Shown: in pieces, positions 1-5,271 of the stretch
How the letters are laid out: each line of letters starts with the position of its first letter
How positions within the stretch are numbered: the stretch's first letter is position 1
Assembly (NCBI GenBank): GCA_003157595.1
Contig: PMKB01000297.1
Location: forward strand, 942-6,382
Direction: 5' to 3'
Length of the DNA: 5,441 nt
DNA from: Solirubrobacterales bacterium
GTDB taxonomy: Bacteria; Actinomycetota; Thermoleophilia; Solirubrobacterales; Solirubrobacteraceae
Translations under genes and position numbers: made by a program
Notes under the pieces: model-generated
Told to the model about the DNA's origin: nothing
Seen by the model: only the letters and a program-made list of their open reading frames with translations
Database searches by the model: none

Positions 1-439
1 CGACGACGGCGCCGCCGGCCGCGCGAAGGACGCCTGCAACGGGGGCGATCACATACGGGCCGCCGACGTCCGCGAGAACCCGCCCGGCACCGCCGAACGC
101 CCGCAGACGCACGATGTGCCAGCCCGGGTGGTAGACGATCCGCTTGACCGCCGCCAACGCGGCCGTGCGGTTCCCGTCGATGACGGCAGTGACCAGATCG
201 CTTGAGCCGGTCACCTCCTCGAGATCGCGGGTGACCTCGCCTCCGGCCAGCTCGTTGGCGTATATGTCGTTGACCACCGTCGTGTCGACTGCAGCGCGCG
301 TGGCACTCGTCGCCGACCCGCACCCGCCGCTTGCGCCCGCGGACGCCGGCCCCGTGGACAGCGTCGACGCGAACGCTCCTGCGGCAAGCGCCACCAGCGC
401 GACACGCAGTCGCCCAGACACGCCGTGGTTGCGCAGCAC
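1..439 (-). CDS. Secreted protein with possible extracellular sensor-like domain, C-terminus off the left edge
   Basis: The 146 visible codons begin MLRNHGVSGRLRVALVALAA. Residues 1-34 form a signal peptide: a basic n-region (R3, R10, R12), a hydrophobic stretch to about residue 28, and likely cleavage after ASA at 32-34. The mature part has a predicted helical region (about 50-95), then IVYHPGWHIVRLR (100-112) and VLADVGGPYVIAPVAGVLR (120-138). This beta-rich pattern resembles, from memory, small secreted proteins of Thermoleophilia that look like PAS/PDC-type extracellular sensor folds; the function is unknown. The GTG at 439 is the first usable start: an in-frame TGA lies at 488-490 and no other start codon falls between. 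No Shine-Dalgarno sequence is evident. The ORF remains open at base 1, so the C-terminus is missing. I am confident it is a real gene and unsure of its role. Confidence 0.75.
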   Translation of the reverse strand, partial: MLRNHGVSGRLRVALVALAAGAFASTLSTGPASAGASGGCGSATSATRAAVDTTVVNDIYANELAGGEVTRDLEEVTGSSDLVTAVIDGNRTAALAAVKRIVYHPGWHIVRLRAFGGAGRVLADVGGPYVIAPVAGVLRAAGGAVV

Positions 440-584
440 GCGGCGATTGTAGGCGGAGGCCGTGAATCGGCGACCATCTCCCTGCCCTCAACGTGGCTGT
501 GCGCGGCGGCCCCTGAGCACGGACAGGCCTTCATCACGCGTGACGCGAGCGCGACAAACGCTTGGATTGAACGCACCGGGAGAC

Positions 585-628
585 GAGCACGGCCGACAAG
601 CCCAGCGCGCGACCAGGGGCTTATGCTC
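585..628 (-). terminator. Possible hairpin terminator after the TauE-family gene
   Basis: Just past the permease stop codon, AAGCCC (598-603) pairs with GGGCTT (617-622) and GAGCA (585-589) pairs with TGCTC (624-628). This makes a nested stem with one asymmetric internal loop. There is no T-tract on the minus strand after it, so it would be a weak or factor-dependent terminator at best. It lies between two genes on the same strand. Confidence 0.3.
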
Positions 629-633
629 GGCGT

Positions 634-1386
634 TCAGCGATACGCGTCCAAGCCGAGGTGGATCGCCAAGCCCAGCCCCGCAGCTGAAATGAGGACCCGC
701 AAGGGACCCGCCGGCGCCTTGCGGACGACAATCGGGCCGAGTCGTCCACCGACCAGGAAGCCGACCGCGAGCGGCACGACCGCCGACCAGCGCACCGGCC
801 CGAACGCAACGAACGCCACCGCGGCAACGGCGTTGGCCATGCCGAGCAAAAGGTTCTTCATGGCGTTGCTCCGCGCCAACGTTTCCCCACTGGCGAACAG
901 CAGCAGGGCGAGAAGCAGCACGCCCGCCGCCGCGCCAAAGTAGCCGCCGTAGACCGCGACGAGAAACACGCCAACGCTGATCGCCCATGACGGCCGATGC
1001 CCTTCCGCCGGCATCGGGCCACCGGGTCTACGTCGGATGAGAATCGCGAGCGATGCCCCGGCGATCAGCCACGGCACGATCCGTACAAATGCGCCCGACG
1101 GTGTGGCCAGCAGCAGTAGCCCGCCGAACATGCCACCGGCGATAGCGATCGCGCCAAGCCGCCGGGCCTGAGCACGCTGACCGCGCAGTTCCACGACCGA
1201 GCCAGAGACCGAGCCGACACTCCCGAACACCAGGGCGACGGTGTTCGACACATTGGCGCTCACCGGCGGGAGGCCCGCGGCAAGGAGAGCAGGGTAACTG
1301 ACCAGCGACGCCAGTCCCGCCACACTCCCGACCAGACCGCCACCGAACCCGGCCAGCATCAACCAGAATGGATCCTTCAACGCCAT
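634..1386 (-). CDS. Sulfite exporter TauE/SafE family membrane permease
   Basis: This 250-residue polytopic membrane protein matches the TauE/SafE family (PF01925, formerly DUF81) in length and in its two halves. The first half has the signature GFGGGLVGSVAGLASLVSYP (13-32) and NVSNTVAL (45-52). The second half repeats the theme with YGGYFGAAAGVLLLALLLF (146-164), then SNAMKNLLLGMAN (173-185). A basic loop (RRRPGG, 118-123) separates the halves, and about eight hydrophobic segments are visible. Family members move sulfite, sulfoacetate, other organosulfur anions or related small anions across the inner membrane; the substrate cannot be read from sequence. The ATG at 1386 fits the family N-terminus. 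The frame stays open upstream to 1737, but that extension is hydrophilic, runs through the tRNA fragment and looks non-coding. No Shine-Dalgarno sequence precedes 1386, so expression may be leaderless or coupled to a short upstream ORF. Confidence 0.9.
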   Translation of the reverse strand: MALKDPFWLMLAGFGGGLVGSVAGLASLVSYPALLAAGLPPVSANVSNTVALVFGSVGSVSGSVVELRGQRAQARRLGAIAIAGGMFGGLLLLATPSGAFVRIVPWLIAGASLAILIRRRPGGPMPAEGHRPSWAISVGVFLVAVYGGYFGAAAGVLLLALLLFASGETLARSNAMKNLLLGMANAVAAVAFVAFGPVRWSAVVPLAVGFLVGGRLGPIVVRKAPAGPLRVLISAAGLGLAIHLGLDAYR

Positions 1387-1504
1387 GTCGATCGAAGCCA
1401 GGCGCGGAGCGTCATCGAGCCGGTAGAGGACTCGACTGAATGTGCCTCCCGACCCCGGCGGCGCGGTTGGCGCGAATATCGTGCATTTGCATACCTTTCT
1501 GCGA

Positions 1505-1544
1505 TGGAGCCAGGCGGGATCGAACCGCCGACCTCCTGCTTGCC
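1505..1544 (-). other. 3' half of a tRNA-Ala(GGC) gene; probable attachment-site remnant of an integrative element
   Basis: Read on the minus strand, this is the 3' half of a tRNA in order. It has anticodon GGC plus AA (positions 34-38), anticodon stem GCAGG, variable loop AGGTC, T-arm GGCGG / TTCGATC / CCGCC with a perfect 5-bp stem, acceptor strand TGGCTCC and discriminator A. The match to bacterial tRNA-Ala stops at the anticodon loop. Position 33, universally T, is C. The 5' anticodon stem reads GATGC instead of the expected CCTGC, and the 26 bases before it give no D-arm and no acceptor partner (GGAGCCA expected). A half tRNA breaking at the anticodon loop is the usual trace of tyrosine-recombinase integration into a tRNA gene. 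CCA is not encoded. The polarity implies that the inserted DNA lies at higher coordinates and the old chromosome at lower ones. Confidence 0.7.
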
Positions 1545-1549
1545 GAGCA

Positions 1550-2276
1550 TCCCGCCTGCACTGAGAGAGAGGCGCGAAACGCCAATGTTCACGTGGTGTT
1601 TCGCACCTCCCTGCCATTGGCCGCGCGCGTCCGCTTGTGCGTGGATTGCCATCGATATGCAGCGATACGGCAAAGCTGCCAAAAGGTCGGCGGTTCGCCA
1701 ACGCGTCGTCGGACAGAGGTGCGGGTACAACATCCATGGCTCGGGTGTGCGGTCACGCACTCCTCGCGGAGACGAGCCCCGCCAATCGCGCCTCATGGCC
1801 CCCGGTGACCTCAGACGCGTAGCACGCTGTCGTGTTCTGTCGATGTTCGCTCTGGCTGTTGTACAAAGCCCCTCCCGTTGGATGGTATGGGAGACACGCG
1901 GCCCCAAATTCCCACGGCGACTGCCGGTCGTCCAATGCAGACACCGGCGAGACCGGCGGCCAGGCGACTGCTGTCACGCGGGACCAGTCGCGTAGGCCGG
2001 GCGGGAGGGGTCGGCTAACCGCGGCTCGTGCTAGCCGGCGAGCCTGCCGAAGTGACGCCGCGGGTAAGTTAGGAGATGGCGGTCGAGTCGCAGGTAAGAG
2101 CGGGAAGCACGGGGCTTTGACGCAGAGAGCGACCGAACCCACCCGCCGCCGCCAGACTCGGAGTACGCGCCGCCAGCACGGGGTCGCGACACATCGGGCT
2201 CGGCGTCAGTTGCTGCGCCATCGGCGGCACGGCACCGGCCTGCTCGGCGCGAACCGATCAAGCTCGGGCAGCGGGG
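1550..2276. other. Gene-free stretch of about 730 bases
   Basis: No frame on either strand gives a convincing protein. The open frames present are rich in Arg, Pro and Ser, lack recognisable motifs, and overlap each other with no sensible start signals. No complete tRNA, long repeat or CRISPR-like array is visible. It lies between the tRNA fragment and the 3' end of the transport operon. It may be decayed DNA at the edge of an old insertion, plus the 3' trailer of the operon. I saw no clear terminator hairpin directly after the last operon gene. Confidence 0.55.
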
Positions 2277-2531
2277 CTAGTCACGAATGATGATCTGCCC
2301 GTCTTCAAGGTGGGTGATCGCTTCCCAGGGAACGACGTCGTCGCCGCGCGTGGGCCCGGCGCCTGCGCCGCCGCCAGCCAGGCGCGCGAGCATCCCGCCT
2401 CGTCCGACCATGAGCCCTATCAGCAGGCAGTCACTTTCGGTCGTCTTGGCGCGGAGGTCGTGAACGCGGCCGACCTTCTTGCCGGATTCTGTGTGTACGA
2501 CGCAGCCAAGGAGGTCGCTCGCCCGGATCAT
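2277..2531 (-). CDS. PRC-barrel domain protein (last gene of the transport operon)
   Basis: This 84-residue protein is essentially one PRC-barrel domain. It opens with MIRASDLLGCVVHTESGKKV and GRVHDLRA (21-28), the typical 'level of association, then G-x-x-V-G-x-V-x-D' start. A strand LLIGLMVGRGG (36-46) follows, then a Gly-rich loop (53-59) and the closing strands VVPWEAITHL (66-75) and GQIIIRD (78-84). PRC barrels are small beta-barrel adaptor domains found in RNA-processing, photosynthetic and transport-linked proteins; they mostly bind other proteins. There is no signal peptide, so it should be cytoplasmic. Its ATG overlaps the stop of the upstream gene in ATGA, and no good ribosome binding site is present, so translational coupling is likely. 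The neighbourhood suggests that it works with the Nramp-like transporter. Confidence 0.85.
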   Translation of the reverse strand: MIRASDLLGCVVHTESGKKVGRVHDLRAKTTESDCLLIGLMVGRGGMLARLAGGGAGAGPTRGDDVVPWEAITHLEDGQIIIRD

Positions 2532-2899
2532 GACTTCGGCCAGTGGGCGACCCGCACGCCCTCACGGTAGTCGCCTTGCCCTAGGCCGAGCTCGCGCGCC
2601 TTGGCTTTGAGTTTTAGGACGGCTCCGATCTCATCGATCTGGTTCCACGGCACGCGGATCACGTCGGCGCCGCTGACGCCGTTGCCGAATACTCGTGCGC
2701 CGATGCCGCGCAGCCGACGGGGGAATCGCCGATGCCAGCTGCCCGAGCCGCTAATGATCGCGTAGAGGCGGGGCGGGTCGCCGAGCCCACCCTCGAACTC
2801 GATGTCGTCCGCGCGTCCGCACCGCCGCCCGTCGACGTCGACGAGCTGGTCGTCGAGGATGCGGTAGGCGAGGTCCATGAGATCGGGGAAGTCGCTCAT
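2528..2899 (-). CDS. PRC-barrel-like protein, third gene of the transport operon
   Basis: This is a 123-residue cytoplasmic protein. After a short helix (about 1-13, MSDFPDLMDLAYR) come ILDDQLVDVDGRRCGRADDI (14-33), strand RLYAIISG (44-51), a basic loop WHRRFPRRLRG (55-65), then VIRVPWNQIDEIGAVLKL (80-97) and a charged tail (98-123). The order 'D-x-x-G-x-x-x-G-x-x-D-D ... strand ... V-P-W-x-x-I' parallels the neighbouring 84-residue PRC-barrel protein, so I read it as a diverged PRC barrel with a C-terminal extension. GGAGG at 2909-2913, nine bases before the ATG, supports this start. The ATG overlaps the transporter stop in TGATG. The two PRC proteins are not copies of each other. Together they may act like a two-barrel regulator split across two genes (inference). 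Confidence 0.8.
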   Translation of the reverse strand: MSDFPDLMDLAYRILDDQLVDVDGRRCGRADDIEFEGGLGDPPRLYAIISGSGSWHRRFPRRLRGIGARVFGNGVSGADVIRVPWNQIDEIGAVLKLKAKARELGLGQGDYREGVRVAHWPKS

Positions 2900-4119
2900 C
2901 AGCTCGCTCCTCCGTGGGTGATGACCATCAGCGGGATCGCGGCCAGCGACACGCCGAGGAGGATCACGAAGAACGTCCAGCCAAGGACGTTGCCGACGAT
3001 GCCGTTGACGTGCTCGCCCATGTACGTCGGGTCGCGGGCGATCAGCAGAACCGGCAAGTAGGTCAACGGCAGCGCAACCGCCGAGAAAATCACCGCGTAC
3101 TCGGTCAGCTGCACAGGATCAACACCGCTTTCGACAATGACGAACGCGAGCGCAAAAAAGATCATCCAGGTAAGCGTGAAGCGCGGCGCGTCGCGTTTGC
3201 GGCGGTATTTGCCCCATTCCCAGCCGGCGAACTGCGCGAGCGAGTACGCGCCAGAGAACGCACACTCCACCGCCGCGCCACCCACCGCAAAGAGCATTCC
3301 CAACAGCGCAAGCAGCAGTCCTATCGCTCCGTATGCCTGCTCGGCTCCCAACGCGGTGGTGCCGAGATAGCCCGGGCTGACGTGAAGCGGCGCGAAGACC
3401 TCCGCGGAGACGATGATCAACGCGGCCGACAAGATGCCGCCAAGCACGAACCCCAGCGTGACGTTCACGCGATTGAAGTTCAGGTCCTTGACGGTCCAGC
3501 GATCCTCGATCGCCCCTGACGAATAGAAGTAGACCTCGTACGGAGCTATCGCGGAACCGATCACACCCACCGCGAAATACGCATAGAGCCACGACCCACT
3601 CCAGCTCGGGACCAGCCCCCGCGCGACCTGATGCCAGTCAGGTTTCAAGTGGATTGCCGCGACGAGGAAGATCAGCAGGGCGCACCCCATGTAGCCGAAG
3701 ATCCGCTCTATTCCGTCAAACGGCACGAAGTAGACGATCAACACCAAAGCGATTGCCGCCAGCAGGATCATTGTCCCCACTTTGAAGTTCAACAGCAGCT
3801 GCAGCACGAGCGCCGCGCCGCCCACCTCGGCCGCGAGCGTGATCAGATTGATCAACAGCGATGCCGCGAGCGTCACCAAGCCGACGTTCAGTCCCATCCG
3901 CATCCGCACCACGTCAAAGACCGGGCGGCCCGAGACCGCCGCAACACGGCCACTCATCTCCGCGAACACGATGATCGCGATGACACCGAGGACTACCGCC
4001 CACAGCAGGCTGTAGCGGAAGCTGGCGCCCGCCTGGACGTTGAACACCAGCTCACCGATGTCGACGAACCCGCCGATCGCGGCGAGAATCCCAAGCGCGA
4101 GCCCCAAGACCTTCTTCAT
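2899..4119 (-). CDS. Nramp-family (NRAMP-like) divalent metal transporter with altered metal-binding motifs
   Basis: This 406-residue membrane protein has about 11 hydrophobic helices, the LeuT-fold size and layout of Nramp transporters. The family pattern is clear in helix 1 and after it: GGFVDIGELVFNVQAGASF (16-34), YSLLW (36-40) and GRVAAVSGR (57-65). It is also clear in helix 6: GSAIAPYEVYFYSSGAIEDR (188-207). Classical Nramp proteins bind Mn/Fe with DPGN in helix 1 and MPH in helix 6; here these read DIGE (20-23) and APY (192-194). The Asp is kept, Asn becomes Glu, and the selectivity Met becomes Ala. Loss of that Met is known, from memory, in Nramp-related magnesium transporters, so the substrate may be Mg2+ or something other than Mn/Fe. 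I chose the ATG at 4119 (MKKVLGLALG) because it overlaps the upstream stop as ATGA. An upstream in-frame start at 4155 would run back into that gene. Translation is probably coupled at both ends. Confidence 0.88.
   Translation of the reverse strand: MKKVLGLALGILAAIGGFVDIGELVFNVQAGASFRYSLLWAVVLGVIAIIVFAEMSGRVAAVSGRPVFDVVRMRMGLNVGLVTLAASLLINLITLAAEVGGAALVLQLLLNFKVGTMILLAAIALVLIVYFVPFDGIERIFGYMGCALLIFLVAAIHLKPDWHQVARGLVPSWSGSWLYAYFAVGVIGSAIAPYEVYFYSSGAIEDRWTVKDLNFNRVNVTLGFVLGGILSAALIIVSAEVFAPLHVSPGYLGTTALGAEQAYGAIGLLLALLGMLFAVGGAAVECAFSGAYSLAQFAGWEWGKYRRKRDAPRFTLTWMIFFALAFVIVESGVDPVQLTEYAVIFSAVALPLTYLPVLLIARDPTYMGEHVNGIVGNVLGWTFFVILLGVSLAAIPLMVITHGGAS
2909..2913 (-). promoter_or_regulatory. Ribosome binding site of the third operon gene
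   Basis: GGAGG on the minus strand, nine bases before the ATG at 2899 and inside the last codons of the transporter gene. It is the only strong Shine-Dalgarno sequence inside the operon; the genes starting at 4119 and 2531 lack one. Confidence 0.7.
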
Positions 4120-4535
4120 ATCGAATTCGCGATCCTGTAAGCCTCGGCCGACCAATGGCGCAGCTTCGCCCCGTCCCGGCGGTCCTGCCCGCGGTCCTGG
4201 GGCGAGGTACGCAGCTCGTCGATCGCGCCGCCGATCTCAGACGCGAGCTTGATCGCGGCCTGCGCCCGCGCCTTCAGATCTCGCGGGATCGAATCGTCGT
4301 TGAGCTTCTCGGCCTCGTGCTGGGCCTGCGCGCTGAGCTCATCACCATGCACGCGCACGAACGTTGTTGTTGTCCGCTGCCGCGCAAGGTCGTCGGCCAT
4401 CAACGCGCCCTCCGCCGCAATCGACGTGAGCTGCTCGACGCTGACCAGAGCCTGTTGACGCCGGTCAAGGCCACAACCAGCCAGACACATCACCAGCCCA
4501 ACGAGCAGACAAACGGATGCGATCACTCGAGGCAC
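4116..4535 (-). CDS. Small helical lipoprotein, first gene of the transport operon
   Basis: From the GTG at 4535 this is a 139-residue protein. It has a lipoprotein signal: MPRVIASVCLLVGLVM, then lipobox LAGC with Cys21 as the lipidation and cleavage site. The mature part (22-139) is highly charged and predicted almost wholly helical: QQALVSVEQLTSIAAEGALM (27-46), a centre with FVRVHGDELSAQAQHEAEKL (59-78), and a third helix LKARAQAAIKLASEIGGAID (87-106). It should be anchored on the outer face of the cytoplasmic membrane. I do not recognise the family. The stop overlaps the transporter ATG as ATGA, so it is likely made with the transporter and may assist it (inference). The start is uncertain. 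A TTG at 4583 in frame would add 16 residues, and the frame stays open to a TAG near 4647 with gene-like composition. None of the starts has a good ribosome binding site. Confidence 0.75.
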   Translation of the reverse strand: MPRVIASVCLLVGLVMCLAGCGLDRRQQALVSVEQLTSIAAEGALMADDLARQRTTTTFVRVHGDELSAQAQHEAEKLNDDSIPRDLKARAQAAIKLASEIGGAIDELRTSPQDRGQDRRDGAKLRHWSAEAYRIANSI

Positions 4536-4663
4536 GCCGACGCCAACCGTACTGACGCGAGCGGTCGCCTTGGCATCGCCCAACCGGACCAGGCTCGCCT
4601 CGTACCGCCTCAGGCCAGCCTGCTCGGCATCAACCCGATCAAACTGCTAGTCCGTCGTGGTCA

Positions 4664-4861
4664 CCAACGGTCACTGCGCTCTTGATCGGGACGATGCGAC
4701 GTGGCTACGAAGAGGTCATCGAGCAGGCGACCGGCTGGCCCGTGATCGGCTTCATAAGCGGCAGCCAGCAGAACCCCGACATGATGTGCGAGCTCGCGGC
4801 CACCGATCTCGTCGTCGCGCACGAGATCGCGGCAAACGGGCGGCCTTCGCCGCCTGGCTGA
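4664..4861 (+). pseudogene. C-terminal fragment of an MpsC/DUF2294-family gene
   Basis: In the frame of the ATG at 4694 the plus strand reads MRRGYEEVIEQATGWPVIGF, then ISGSQQNPDMMCELAATDLV, then VAHEIAANGRPSPPG and a TGA at 4859-4861. This matches, from memory, the C-terminal half of MpsC-domain (PF10057, formerly DUF2294) proteins of Gram-positive bacteria: R-x-x-Y-x-x-V-I-E-x-A-T-G-R-x-V-I-G-F-M-S-G-x-x-Q-x-P-D-M. The family is usually about 110-130 residues, and the N-terminal half is not found upstream in any frame. Compared with remembered relatives, the segment after MMCE seems to lack about three residues (normally close to F-V-L). No ribosome binding site precedes 4694. I read it as a truncated relic next to the operon's 5' end. 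A short expressed protein cannot be excluded. Confidence 0.65.
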
Positions 4862-4875
4862 CGCGACACGGCGGC

Positions 4876-4898
4876 AAGCTAAGCGGCTGCGCCAGCTT
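4876..4898 (+). terminator. Hairpin after the MpsC-family fragment
   Basis: AAGCT (4876-4880) pairs with AGCTT (4894-4898), and inside them GCG (4883-4885) pairs with CGC (4890-4892) around a GCTG loop. It starts 14 bases past the fragment's stop codon, where a terminator is expected, but no T-run follows. CGACACG (about 4864-4870) and CGTGTCG (about 4913-4919) form a wider outer inverted pair. This may be the surviving terminator of the decayed gene. Confidence 0.35.
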
Positions 4899-5028
4899 CC
4901 TGAGGCGGTGTTCGTGTCGGCTTGGTGGGTGGAGTAAACTAAGCGGCGAAGGGCATCCACTGTGAGGTCGGCCCACAGCAGGGGCGGGCAACACGATCTG
5001 ACTTTCTGAGGTTTCGCTTGTACGAACC

Positions 5029-5034
5029 CGGGAG
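5029..5034 (+). promoter_or_regulatory. Strong ribosome binding site before the ORF at 5041
   Basis: GGGAGG lies about six bases before the GTG at 5041, good Shine-Dalgarno spacing. An ATG two bases earlier (5039) shares the site but stops after ten codons. The GTG frame stays open for 76 codons, so GTG is the better choice. Confidence 0.5.
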
Positions 5035-5040
5035 GTCGAT

Positions 5041-5271
5041 GTGCCCCAGACGCTGGTTCCCACCGATTTGACCGCGAGTAGCGTTGACGCGGTTGCGGCG
5101 GTGTTCGGGACGTTGCGCGACGGCGATGCCGACGCCCGAACGGCTGGCACGACCGCATGCCCTCCACGACTTAGGCGTGTGGTCGCGTTCATGAGTGCCA
5201 ACCAGGCGACCGCCTGCGCCAACGACGCTCTGAGCGCCCAAGACGCCCGCCCCGAGGCCACCGATGCGTGA
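5041..5271 (+). CDS. Possible small hypothetical protein (76 residues)
   Basis: This ORF opens at a GTG with a well-placed GGGAGG. It reads MPQTLVPTDLTASSVDAVAA, continues VFGTLRDGDADARTAGTTAC, and ends ANDALSAQDARPEATDA. About three quarters of third codon positions are G or C, consistent with coding in this genome. It has no signal peptide, no membrane segment and no recognisable domain. The Ala/Thr/Asp-rich composition is low in hydrophobic core residues, so it may be disordered, or a relic of a longer gene broken by a frameshift. A hairpin starts four bases after its stop. The ribosome binding site is the strongest support; I do not recognise a family. Confidence 0.4.
   Translation: MPQTLVPTDLTASSVDAVAAVFGTLRDGDADARTAGTTACPPRLRRVVAFMSANQATACANDALSAQDARPEATDA

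Noticed and set aside
534..543. Palindrome TCACGCGTGA upstream of the secreted-protein gene
   Set aside because: Ten-base palindromes are expected several times by chance in a window of this size, and no second copy or promoter context supports it.
1471..1549. A complete tRNA gene
   Set aside because: Only the 3' half fits. The bases that would form the acceptor 5' strand and D-arm do not pair, position 33 is C, and two anticodon-stem pairs are lost.
1387..1737. Upstream extension of the TauE-family frame to 1737
   Set aside because: The added 117 residues are hydrophilic and Arg/Pro-rich, pass through the tRNA fragment and have no family match. The ATG at 1386 gives the normal family N-terminus.
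1832..2290. 152-codon plus-strand frame in the gene-free stretch
   Set aside because: The product is Arg/Gly/Ser-rich, lacks any hydrophobic core or motif, has no ribosome binding site, and runs into the operon's last gene on the opposite strand.
2914..4140. Long plus-strand open frames opposite the transporter
   Set aside because: They are the antisense of a well-supported membrane protein gene and give charged, low-complexity translations with no motifs.
4659..4674. GGTCAC repeated at 10-base spacing near the operon's upstream region
   Set aside because: The repeat is only six bases, lies at the start of the MpsC-family fragment, and has no promoter elements that I can recognise beside it.
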